From NCBI GenBank assembly GCA_037127315.1, contig JBBBDQ010001293.1:317501-381500 (forward strand): a stretch of DNA of 64,000 bases. The letters are read 5' to 3'. This document shows, piece after piece, positions 42,481 to 52,074 of this stretch. This DNA is from Ascarosepion bandense (lineage: Eukaryota; Mollusca; Cephalopoda; Sepiida; Sepiidae). The first letter of the stretch is position 1; the number at the start of each line of letters is the position of its first letter. Both the position numbers and the translations under genes were made by a program. Under the pieces are notes generated by a model. It did not search any database, was not told where the DNA came from, and saw only the letters and a program-made list of their open reading frames with translations.

Positions 42481-43329
42481 CTACTTTCGTCAATCGAGAA
42501 TGCAAAAAGTTTAAATTAAATTCCCCCACAAAGAAACAGTTTAAATGTTTGATTTTATCGCAGGATTAAAATCGTCTACTCACACTGATGTTCGCATTCG
42601 GATTCTTTCAAAACAAGGACAGGACAAAAACATTATGCTTAACCACTAAATGCAAAAGTTTATTAATCATCAAAGTCATCATTATACTGATTCAAAAAAT
42701 AACGATTGTTTCTCAATAAGCAGCAACATCCATGCGAGATGAAAAGAAACCTCTTTCAAAATTTTAGCAACATGGCGACAGGCATTATGTCACCGAAACG
42801 GACATAAAGAACAATTCTGAAATCCAAATTCACATAAAATTCTACGGAAAATTCAACCCGAAAAAATTACAAAAAGCGAAACAAGAAAAGTTCTAAACAA
42901 ACTCCCTATTTGCGACGATTAAAATTGAATTACGAATCTCGCAGAAAATATATTGTTGTTTTTGTAAAAAAAAACCAGTTTGTTTGCAGTTTGATACTGC
43001 GTCGGAACAACTTGAAAACCCTGAAACAGATTATATGGAAATGAGTGTAATTCGAATCTGTTCATCAGATAAGTTAACTTGCGGTGTTTCCCTTTGAAAT
43101 AGAACATCTTCTGTTGTGTGTTATGTCACAGGTAATTCAAAATCTAATTAACTAGGTCTTGACTTGACAGAACATCTAAAACTTTTGAAATTCCTCTTAA
43201 ATCTGTGTTCCATACATTTAACCTTAAGTCGGTTTATGATATAGAAAATCATTTCACAAGTGAAATTAAAAATAAATTTAATGACGTTTTTCGAGATGGA
43301 CGTGGGTGGTATACAGAATCTGACAAGGA

Positions 43330-43880
43330 AACTACACAAAGTTTCTGGCCTATCCCTTAACCACCCTGGTCACGACTTCGCATTGATTTTGTTAGACACA
43401 TCAAGGGGCAGTATTATTTTATCCCCGTTAATGCCTACAGCATATGGCCAAAAACTTTTCAGATGAATTGCATCAACTCGGATGAAATAATCTTTGGTTT
43501 TAAAAAAAAAGATTTCAGTCGATTTGGCGTTACTAGTTTCTGATAATGGTACTGCTTTCACTTCAGCTGTATTTTCAACTTTCTCTGCGCAAAATGGCGC
43601 TCAACATATTAAGACACCACCTCTTCATTCACAATAAAATAGCGATGTAGAACGTTTTCAAGAGGGTATTCCTCTAATTCAAAGGGGAGGGAAAGGCACA
43701 AGAAATATTAGAAATTTGCAAAGTTACACACAGTCCAAACGTACCTAATGGGAGTTCACCAGCAGAAACACTGATGAACCGTAAAGTTCGTTTATACGTA
43801 GATGGCCACTATCCAACTACAAACCATTCCCTAAAAAAGAACACGATATTGGAAGAACAGTTTAACAGTTTAACCGTCAT
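43330..43880 (+). pseudogene. Gypsy integrase core fragment
   Basis: Across frames: FWPIP and SRLRIDFVRHIKGQYYF (the first catalytic aspartate lies in RIDF), then ALLVSDNGTAFTSAVFSTFS (second catalytic aspartate in SDNG), QNGAQHIKTPPLHS, and SDVERFQEG, where the glutamate of the DDE triad lies. The downstream part reads NGSSPAETLMNRKVRL. In Ty3/Gypsy integrases this spacing and order are standard. Frameshifts occur at about 43465, 43500 and 43640. Confidence 0.8.
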
Positions 43881-43890
43881 CATAAAGAAA

Positions 43891-44187
43891 TGTGCGTTAT
43901 GGTGCAGTGAATATCGGCTCGAAACGAGAAATCGGGAAGCTACTTTCGAATTTCAGTTGAATTCTTTGCATTCATTTACGCGCAAATGCCCTTGGAAAAG
44001 GTATTAATCCATCTTTTCTCTCCAGTTATGGGTTAAATAACAAGGCAGATTAGGTTCTATAGCCTTGGCTGGTAACCATTCTAACGAAGAAAATAATGGC
44101 AACCTATTGTGGGATAATCTTCTGCCCAGTCAGTAATGTGTCTTTCGAGATATGATCGCCCAAGCGTGTGTTACGTATGGTACTTAA
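43891..44187 (+). mobile_element. tRNA-derived SINE, copy 5 (inside the Gypsy remnant)
   Basis: Starts TGTGCGTTATGGTGCAGTGA. It has the box region with a small rearrangement (GAAGCTACTTTCGAATTTCAG) and the 3' stem worn to TGTCTTTCGAGATATG. The CTGA tail is lost. It splits the Gypsy remnant and is therefore younger. Confidence 0.85.
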
Positions 44188-44394
44188 GAGAAGTAAAACA
44201 CAAATATATACTAGGAGAACCTGAATTCCACAACGGTAAAAAAAATGGATCCATTGTACTTTTCTCTGAAAATATTTCATAGAATGTGGCTATACAGTCT
44301 TTAGTTTTGGCTTGACATATGAAACAAGTAGGATAATATCGAACATTTAATGGGATTAAGCCACCTGCATATGGAGGGAAAATGAATTAAGCCA

Positions 44395-45290
44395 ATAGAT
44401 GAAAAATGAAAAGACAAGGATGCTTCTCCCCTGGCTTAGTCAACCTTTACAGTGATGTAATACTGAAAGAATTAGAACTTCTGTGAAGATCTACTAGAGG
44501 CGGATACAGTCTTAACAACAATAGATATGCAAACGAATCAGTATAGATAGAAGGCATAGAAAGGAAACCAGAGTAACTCCTAAAGAAGGCAACAAAGAGA
44601 AGCGAAAAGAATAGAACAAAAATCAATTAGAAAAATATAGAAAGTATGTTCAACTACCAGAGATAAAGCCGAAAATACGAGTAACAAATGGTAGCTGACA
44701 ACATTAAGCAGGTACTGAAATTTAAATATATGGAAACTGTTTAAACGAGGATGGAAACATTGATAACCATAGGTGCATTGGATAAAGAAAGGTGACATCC
44801 AAAATCTAAGCAAAGTATTAAGAAGCATATAAATTTCAATAAAAACAAAGAAAAGATAACTACACTGTTACTGAATGCTGTGTAATCTCACCACAGAAAA
44901 GGAAACACTTCAATTAACAGATATTTGGTTCCATAGATGGGGTTATCTACATACTGAACATATGATCAAAGTTTTAGAGTATGGGAAACAAAGAAAAGAC
45001 ACTTATACGCAGCAAGAGAAAGAAAGAGTTGAAATCCCAAGAAAATATAATAAGAAAACGAGGCTTCAAAATTTTTTCACGCACAAGCCATACTGAACGG
45101 AGTAGATAAGGTGGACAGCAGTGAATAACCTACCTAACGATTTTGTGTAAATGATTGGCAGAACAAATATTAGCCGCGATAGCAAAAATATAAAATTTAC
45201 TAAGCTTTAAAAGGGGAAAAAAAGGTGTTGAAAGCCTTGATCGCCCATGTCTTGAAGGGACATGTCACACAGATGATAAAGAACAGGAAT
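44395..45290 (+). mobile_element. RTE-type LINE 3' half, strongly decayed
   Basis: Plus-strand frames in order: GCFSPGLVNLYSDVILKELE, a broken palm motif reading NNNRYANES, VLKFKYMET, then the C-terminal basic region and the end TGATCGCCCATGTCTTGAAGGGACATGTCACA. It covers the same extent as the copy at 49.0-50.0 kb but with many more stops. Confidence 0.75.
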
Positions 45291-46674
45291 ATCTTTCTAA
45301 TAAAACTAACGTTTATTTAGCACTTTTACAATATTCAGATAAATTTTGATGTTAATTGGCTGCACCATATTAGTTTTACTCATGTTTTCGCCGACGGTAT
45401 AACATGGACACTGTCAAATTCCTCTATTGCATTGCAACGAATGACTCAAGACGAATTTTTGAGTGAGTATGGTTCATATGTCATCTGAATTATGTAGATA
45501 CTTAACAGTCAGTGCATCAGTTAAGTAATGTGGTGCACTTATTATTTCTAACTACTTGACCTCTTCAGAGTTGAATCACGTGCACGGATCAATTTTGCTC
45601 AACAAAGTTTATCAGCATCTAAACTGGTAAGTGTTTGAATGAGCGGCTATAAAATTTATGGAAGTAATCAGCAACAAAAAAAACACTTGGAATTCAAGGA
45701 GATGGTAAATTTGGCAATGCGGACAACAATTTGCTGGTTCAAATCGCATCCTCTGAAACCTTGATGGAGTGTCGTCACCGTGAAAGACAAGGAGACACCG
45801 CTCTAAAATATGAAACATTGCAACCTTTTGTAGGTTTTGCAGCCGTTAATTTTACCCGATTATTTGAAATGCAACTGACAAAATATTATTACTAAATCTG
45901 AAGATTTTACAATATGTCCGTCCGAAGGAGATGGAATACATTTTATTAAACAAAGATTGGAAGGCGCCTTATTTTTTCTTATTTCTTTTGAAGTCGATTT
46001 TAATGTCTTGATAAGGAATCTAAAAAATACTTTATGTTTAAAGCAGTTGTGTATTAAGTCAGTTTGGTTTAGTATTAGGCTACTAAGTCAGTAAACTGCT
46101 ATAGTGAAACGTTCACTCCCATTCAAATATACAAACGAACGTGGTATTCGAAACTCACAGTGACTCTTTCTTTATGTATTTACTTGCTAAAGCTTTGATG
46201 TTACTTACATGATATTCTATAAAATGATCGATTGATTTCATCTCAGTGACACCGAAACTAAAGTTATGGGATCGCCCTTTTATCAAGTTACAAAACAGAG
46301 ATGAATTTGAAGGCAAAATGATAGAACTAAAGTTTCGCCCAAACATGTGTTAAAACGAGATGGCTGCACATATAAAACAAAGGTGAAATTTTAGCCTATA
46401 GATTTTCTGTCATAGATATCTTGATGCGTATTCTAGTCAGCACTATCATAAAAACAATACAAGTAATTTGTTTTTCATAAATAGTACAATATTAGGCTAC
46501 GCATGTTTTGGTGTCAAAAACAAATTAAACTTTTTCAAGGCTGAATTTTAAGAAATCAAAATCATATTTATTCGTTAGCTGTACATTTTTCTGCATAAAA
46601 CTTGAGTACATGATGTATTCCAGAAGTTTTGAAACATTAATCAGTTTCAAAGAAGTGCAAATCTCTAATCTCCG
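45291..46674. other. No gene recognised
   Basis: About 1.4 kb of AT-rich DNA. Short open frames (45612-45818 and 46155-46346, minus) show no domain. Confidence 0.45.
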
Positions 46675-46681
46675 TCCAAGT

Positions 46682-46938
46682 CAGTCAGTTTAGGTGCCAT
46701 ACGTGATACACGCTTGGGCGATCATGTCTCGAAAGAGACATGACTGACTGGGCAGAAGATTATCCCGCAGTAGGTTGCCATTGCTTTCTGCGGTAGACTG
46801 GTTGCCGACCAAGGCTACAGAACCCAATCTGTCCTGCTATTTAACCCATAACTGGAAGGAAGAGACGGATTAATACCTTTCCCAAGGGTATTTTCGCGTA
46901 AGTGAATACAATGGATTCAGCTGGAATTCGAACTCGGC
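46682..46938 (-). mobile_element. tRNA-derived SINE, copy 6, 5'-truncated with target duplication
   Basis: The 3' tail GTCAGTCAGTTTAGG and the perfect stem CATGTCTCGAAAGAGACATG are followed by the body up to the B-box complement GAATTCGAACTCGG. The A-box part is absent. TCCAAGT flanks the copy at 46675-46681 and 46939-46945, so the truncation happened during insertion. Confidence 0.9.
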
Positions 46939-46945
46939 TCCAAGT

Positions 46946-47259
46946 AACATCCTCTAAATTCCAGGCACTTGCTGTAGCGCTTCAGCCATTTCTCAAAGTT
47001 TCATGGGAGTCATCCAAACTGAAAATATCGAACACCATTCTCGCAACTTTCTTCTGTAAACAATAATATATTACTGGGTGCATATATTTATGTCTGGTAT
47101 ATCATATAATGAAGAGAGTATATTATAAAGCCTTTAATCACTTATGTATATCCTATACAGTGCATGTCTTCAGCTCTTATTGTGTCTTTTTTGCCAGATA
47201 TGAGTACATTAGAAAACAAGTTTAATCTCAGAGTGTTGTAAAACATGAAGGCACTGGTG

Positions 47260-47304
<45 letters not shown>

Positions 47305-47882
47305 TCTTATCATGCCTTCAATTATTAGAAGGTGCAAAATTTGCTCAAATTCAACCAAAAACTCACAAAGAGAAAATTCTGAACTGTCGGTTAAAAGGGA
47401 CAATTTTGGTGCTATTTACGTGAACATAAAACTTTATTGCATTGTGATATTGGAAATTGTCGATCTTCATTAAAGTAGTCAGGTTTATGAATTGTTTATT
47501 AGTGTGAGACCAAAGAGTCGTTATATCCGATTTTTTTTTTCCATCTGGAATAAGAAAAGCTGTCAGGTTAACTTATTTGATATATCATAATGATTTTCTA
47601 ACATTACAATAATGTAGGTTAGTTATGACCCCCTCAGCTAAAAACTGTTCCAAACATCCAGAATGCTCTCCGTTCTTTTCAAAAAATGTGATAAAATTAT
47701 CAAAGCCAAATTTCCCATAATTTTCAAAAATAATTTTTAATTCTTCCTGCAAAAAACGTAAAAAAAACATGAAGCATTGAATCCTTGATTAGTCAAGCAC
47801 CTGGTTTTTACTTTACCAATCACAATGCATGACAATAATCACAAATTAACTGCAATTTTCTAAATTAGGAATACATTTAAGT
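46946..47882. other. No gene recognised; (TA)n microsatellite at 47261-47300
   Basis: AT-rich DNA. A pure (TA)n run of about 40 bp lies at 47261-47300. The 61-codon minus frame 47585-47770 has no known domain. Confidence 0.5.
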
Positions 47883-48060
47883 GTCAGGGTAGAGTATTGG
47901 TTAGATGCTCGGCTCAAGAAATTGGAGAGCCATATTTAAATTGCATTCGAATTTGTTGCATTCACTTACGTGCTAATGTTGTTAGGAAATTATTGAGTCC
48001 ATCTTTTCGCCCTACCTGTTATGCGATAAACAGCAGAATAGACTGGGTTCTATAGAGTTG
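47883..48060 (+). mobile_element. Diverged 5' half of the SINE family or a relative
   Basis: GTGTCAGGGTAGAGTATTGG and GATGCTCGGCTCAAGAAATT resemble a tRNA-like head different from the main family. The body from TTGCATTCACTTACGTGC to GACTGGGTTCTATAGAG is homologous to the main SINE. The tail half is missing. Confidence 0.65.
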
Positions 48061-48164
48061 GATGCAAATTCAAAGTATCTACTGACTTCTACGTTCTGCC
48101 ACGTTAAGAAAAGGTTAGAAAAAATACCCACCTCTAAAGGGAAGAATGGAGTAATCTCAACATC

Positions 48165-48490
48165 TCTGGTACAAAAGAAACCGACAATTCATTGCACTAT
48201 TCTGCCTATTGTGAGATGGAAAACAGTGGTGACACAGTGGTGCAAAAGCAACGGTTAAGGAATTGTACTATTCTGCCTTGAATCTCACATTTGTGAAATG
48301 GAACGGAGTGGTGACCACTGCAGTACAAAAGAAACACGAAAGAGATTGCATTATTCTGCCTAGAATCAGACAATTGTAAGTTGGAGGGGAGTGGTGACCA
48401 CACCGATGCAAAAGAAACAAGAAAGACATTGCCTTATTCTGTCTTGAATCACACGATTGTAAGATGTAGGAGGTGGCGACCACAGCGGTG
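48165..48490 (+). repeat. Minisatellite of about 83 bp, four units
   Basis: Units recur at about 48165, 48237, 48320 and 48404, with the next start at 48486. Each has GGTGCAAAAGAAAC, ATTGCATTATTCTGCCTTGA, ATCACACAATTGTAAGATGG and GTGGTGACCAC. GGTGACCACAGCGGTG gives the unit a short inner symmetry. Units differ by small indels. Confidence 0.85.
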
Positions 48491-48808
48491 CAAAATATTC
48501 CAAATGAATAAAATGACTATAAACGCTACATCATTGGATATAATTAAGAAGATTATGACAGAGTAAATTCATTATTATAACGAACGCAAAAAATATATTC
48601 ATTCTACATAGTCAAGACCAAACATTTTTGGTAGAAAACCGACAATAAAACAAAATATTTTGCTGTCTTTTGACGGCTTCGCTATTTAACTAACTTCGTC
48701 ACATATATTTTTGAGAAACGTAAATATGTGTCGATACGTGTCTTTTAATAGACCAATCAAAACAAGAAAGATATAATTAAAAACAAAGAAGCGTATATTC
48801 GGTTAGGA

Positions 48809-49047
48809 TGTTCGAATTCCTGTTGAATTCATTGCATTCACTTACGCGCAAATAATCTTGAGAAAATATTAATCCGTATCTTCCCGCCTGTTACAGGTTA
48901 AATAACAGAATAGATTGAGTTCTATAGCTTTGGCTGGCAAACAATCTAAAGCAGAAAGCAATGGCATCCTACTGCGGAATAATCTTTTTCGCAGTCAGTC
49001 ATGCCTCTTTCGAGACATGATCGCCCAAGCGTGTATCACGCATAGTA
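48809..49047 (+). mobile_element. tRNA-derived SINE, copy 8, 5'-truncated at the B-box
   Basis: Begins TGTTCGAATTCCTGTTGAAT and runs to the tail CGTGTATCACGCATAGTAC. The stem region is CATGCCTCTTTCGAGACATG. The CTGA tail is missing because the (CTT)n of the adjacent RTE element follows directly at 49049. Confidence 0.85.
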
Positions 49048-49098
49048 CATCTTCTTCTTCTTCTTCTTCTTCTTCTTCTTCTTCTTCTTCTTCTTCTT

Positions 49099-49446
49099 CT
49101 ATGTGCCCTGTCCCTTCAGGACGTAGGCGATCATGGTTCTCCACGCCTCCCTATCACTTGTGGCTCTTAGAATGTTTGTTCCTGTTACTCCTGTGAACAC
49201 CCGTTCCGTCATCCATCTGATCAGGCCCTGCAAGTATGTTATCCGCTGCCATCCTCTGTCTCTCTTTCCTTCTATCTGGCCAGTCAGTATCAGGTACTCC
49301 AGGATTTCCTTCCTCATTGCGTGTCCCAAGAACTTCAGTTGTCTCTTCCTGATGCTCAGTATTAATTTCCTTTTGGTTGCCATTCTTTCCAACACCTCAT
49401 TCCTTTTGTAGAACCACATTTCCGCTGCTTCCAGTTTTTTCCTCAT
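49099..49446 (-). pseudogene. RTE C-terminal domain
   Basis: Continues the previous frame after one stop: RKKLEAAEMWFYKRNEVLER, TKRKLILSIRKRQLKFLGHA, LEYLILTGQIEGKRDRGWQR, and the end EAWRTMIAYVLKGQGT. The basic 'GHAMR...G.IEGKR.RG' block after the thumb is conserved in RTE LINEs. Many shorter fragments in this window are pieces of this domain. Confidence 0.9.
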
Positions 49447-49452
49447 TTTCGA

Positions 49453-49941
49453 TTATATTGTCCAGCATTCACTGCCGTATTGAAGAACTGACATCACATA
49501 GCAATCCAGCACTCTTTTCTTTGTTTCTATTGAGATTTTCCTGTGTGTTAGTACTTTCCTCAGCTTCTGGAGCGCGTTCTTTACTATACCAATTCGCCTT
49601 CGGATCTCTGTGTCGCACTTTCCATCTCCTGTTAGAACACTTCCTAGGTATTTAAATTTTTGTACTTGCCTGATTCTGGTATCCCCCACCTGTATTTGGC
49701 ATTTTGGGTTGCACCTTTTGCTGATGACCATGCATTCAGTTTTCTTAAAGCTTATTTGTATTCCTTTTTTGTCACTCTCTGCCGCTACCTTCTGTATGAG
49801 GTCTTGTAGTTTCCTTTCCGTGTCCGCAATCAGCACCGTATCATCTGCATACCTTACGTTGTTCAAGTTGTGGCCTCCAATAGCAAATCCTGGCGTGTCA
49901 TCTAGGGTCCTCAAAATATTCTCGCTGTACAGGTTGAACAA
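49453..49941 (-). pseudogene. RTE reverse transcriptase palm and thumb
   Basis: A 162-codon frame with FNLYSENILR, GGHNLNNVRYADDTVLIADT (palm motif YADD intact), GIQISFKKTECMVISKRCNP (the segment shared with the satellite), KFKYLGSVLTGDGKCDTEI and RVLDCYVMSVLQYGSECWTI. This order is typical of RTE-clade reverse transcriptases. It stops at TAA directly after CWTI. The next codons are in the same frame and continue with the C-terminal domain, so a single nonsense mutation separates the two halves. Confidence 0.92.
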
Positions 49942-50040
49942 ATCCGGTGAAAAGACACATCCTTGTCTTACGCCTATTTTTATCTTTGTAAATCTACTGA
50001 GATCGTTACCTGTCCGTATGCAGGCCGTTTGCTGCCAGGA

Positions 50041-50499
50041 GAGATACGGTTATGTGAAGACACTTAAGTGGAATAAACAAAAGAGGCAGTGGTCTCATCA
50101 ACAGGTAGATTAATTTTAAGGATACAACTTTTCATTCATGATTGGCGGACAGAATATTAGTCTTAAGGATTAGGGCAAAATTTTCTTGAGAATTAGTAAT
50201 CGTTGTTTCAGTTGCTTGTCTAAACATACATTTTCTAGTAGAAAATTACCTGGGTTGTACAAAAACAAGACTAGACGAGATACAGCTATACATCAAGTTT
50301 AAAATGAAACCAGTCTGTCATAGTAGAATAATGGGTTCCGAAATTGTTCTGAACATTACCCGGATCGACAGTCATAACAACCAAAACCTGGGGATAACAG
50401 TCAGCATATAAATAATGATAAGTCAGTCAGATTTTTTTTTATCCTTATCTAGTCAAAGAAATAAGAATTACGTAGGATATGATATTATTTTTGTATTTT
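50041..50499. other. No gene recognised
   Basis: AT-rich sequence without open frames or repeats that I can match. Confidence 0.4.
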
Positions 50500-50905
50500 T
50501 TTTTCACTTTGCCATGTGCATTCTGGTCGTTGAGGATCATGGCTATCCACAATTCATTGTCCTTTATAACTTTTAATTAATATTATATTTTCCTATCGCT
50601 CTCAAGCATTTCCCTGTCACCCATTTAATCAAGCTAACCAGTTAGTCGATGCATTGTTTTGCCTTCGATCTATACTGAGTCTATCAAATTTTCCAAGCCC
50701 TCTTTCTTTATTATGCACCCTAGAAATGTCAACTGCTTTTTTTAATATTAAGCAAAAGTGTCATTTTTTTCATTCTCCCAAGTAATTCGTCGATGCTCAC
50801 GGATTTGGTATATAATATACTCAGCAGTCTTCTGTAGCACTACATTTTTGTGACTTCAAGTATTTTCGTTACAAGTGTTGAAATTGATCAAACTACAAAC
50901 CAATA
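50500..50905 (-). mobile_element. RTE-type LINE C-terminal fragment
   Basis: On the minus strand, from GATCATGGCTATCCACA at the 3' end to TACTCAGCAGTCTTCTGTAG near 50835, the sequence follows the 49.1 kb copy over the whole C-terminal domain, with many substitutions and stops. Confidence 0.7.
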
Positions 50906-50910
50906 TTTTG

Positions 50911-51210
50911 TCGTGTAATAGATATCAGCTCGGAATGAGAACTCTGAGAACCGAGTTCGAATTCCATTCAAATTAGTTTCATTTATTTACACACAAATAC
51001 CATTGGGAAAGGTACTAATCCATTTATTTCCCTCCAGCCATGGGTTGAATAGCAGGATATATTCGGTTCTATACCCTTGGTTTGGAACCGGTCTAGCCCA
51101 TTCAGTAATTGCAACGCACTACTGGAAAATCTTCTGCCAAGTCAGTCATATCTCCGAAGAGACATGATATCCCAAACGTGTATCACGTATTGCAATTAAC
51201 TGACTGACTG
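50911..51210 (+). mobile_element. tRNA-derived SINE, copy 9
   Basis: Starts TCGTGTAATAGATATCAGCT, has GAGTTCGAATTCCATTC for the B-box, an altered stem (ATATCTCCGAAGAGACATG) and the tail AACTGACTGACTG. It contains an extra GAACTCTGA near the B-box. Flanks ATATT on both sides may be a short target duplication. Confidence 0.85.
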
Positions 51211-52074
51211 ATATTGCATAACAGTTCAGTACACTTTCCTTTGTTTGTAACGAAATGTTTCTTAATGAATAGCTTAGCTTTTGGATTTAGCATTCCAAAA
51301 TTGTTCAGATTTAGTATAGATATCCCATCCAGAGATTCTGAATTTTTTTGAGGCCTGCATAATGAAAAGACCTTAAATAGAACCCTGTGAACGGTTCTAT
51401 AACAATGAACTGATATTAAAGATAATGTAACTATAAAACGAATTATAAACGATACATTGTGCTTTAATATTTGGAAACAATTAGACATAATTCAACTGAA
51501 CAGATTTAAAGCTATCAATAGTCGTCAATAAAGAGGCTTAATTATTAAAATATAATCATATGGAATATCAATAAATTTTACCGTAGATAAATAATGGCAT
51601 GTGCAAAGTTTATTTCAGCCACTTAAAAATTTATTTCATTTTTAAATTCCATATTCTCTCATGACGTTTGTGATTAGGTATTTCTAAAGCTTCCCTCTTT
51701 GTTTAATATCTGTAAATTACCCATAATTATACGGGGAAAGACTGTCTTCTGTTGTTTTCTCTTTTGTTTTGAATTCAGAATTCTCACTGACAGCGTGCAC
51801 CCAAGGTTATAGAGCTCAGACTAACCTGCGAACTACTGCTTTTGTTTGTAGTGTCCCTGCAGAACATAGGTTATCCTGCTCCTTTGTACCTTTCTGCTCC
51901 TTGTAGCTCTTAAATGGAGTGTCACGTTGCTTTCGAAATATAAAGGATCCAGCCGTACAGGTCTTAGAAACAAAGAGCCAAATTACTTAAACATTTGATT
52001 TTATCATATTAGTGAGATCTTGTTCAAAACCAACCAAACTTTCTGGAAAACCCGAATAGGTAACTATAGTGTGT
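51211..52074. other. No gene recognised; RTE 3'-end fragment at about 51845-51965
   Basis: AT-rich DNA with a 101-codon minus frame (51183-51488) of no known domain. Around 51845-51920, GTAGTGTCCCTGCAGAACATAGGTTATCC is a worn RTE 3' end in minus orientation. Confidence 0.5.

Larger units (their letters stand above)
42490..44265 (+). mobile_element. Ty3/Gypsy retrotransposon remnant (gag end to integrase), interrupted by a SINE
   Basis: A chain of broken plus-strand frames follows the gag-pol order. There is a gag-like block around 42545-42680 (FDFIAGLKSSTHTDVRIRIL), a worn zinc-knuckle region at about 42780, and a protease-like DTAS at about 42990. A stretch at the start of the reverse transcriptase follows (FTSEIKNKFNDVFRDG at about 43255). 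Then the integrase comes directly, so most of the reverse transcriptase and RNase H is deleted. After the SINE, 44188-44265 resembles the segment following integrase. No LTRs were recognised. Completely inactive; family assigned from motif order. Confidence 0.7.
49049..50040 (-). mobile_element. RTE-type LINE, best-preserved copy, 5'-truncated, with (GAA)n tail
   Basis: The minus-strand 3' end is a (GAA)n tail of about 50 bp (seen as CTT repeats at 49049-49100), preceded by the family 3' end CCTGAAGGGACAGGGCACAT. Coding similarity runs from about 50040, reading WQQTACIRTGNDLSRFTK and GVRQGCVFSPDLFNLYS, through the palm motif to the C-terminus, with apparently only one in-frame stop in between. 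The 5' half of the reverse transcriptase and the endonuclease are missing. Confidence 0.9.
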
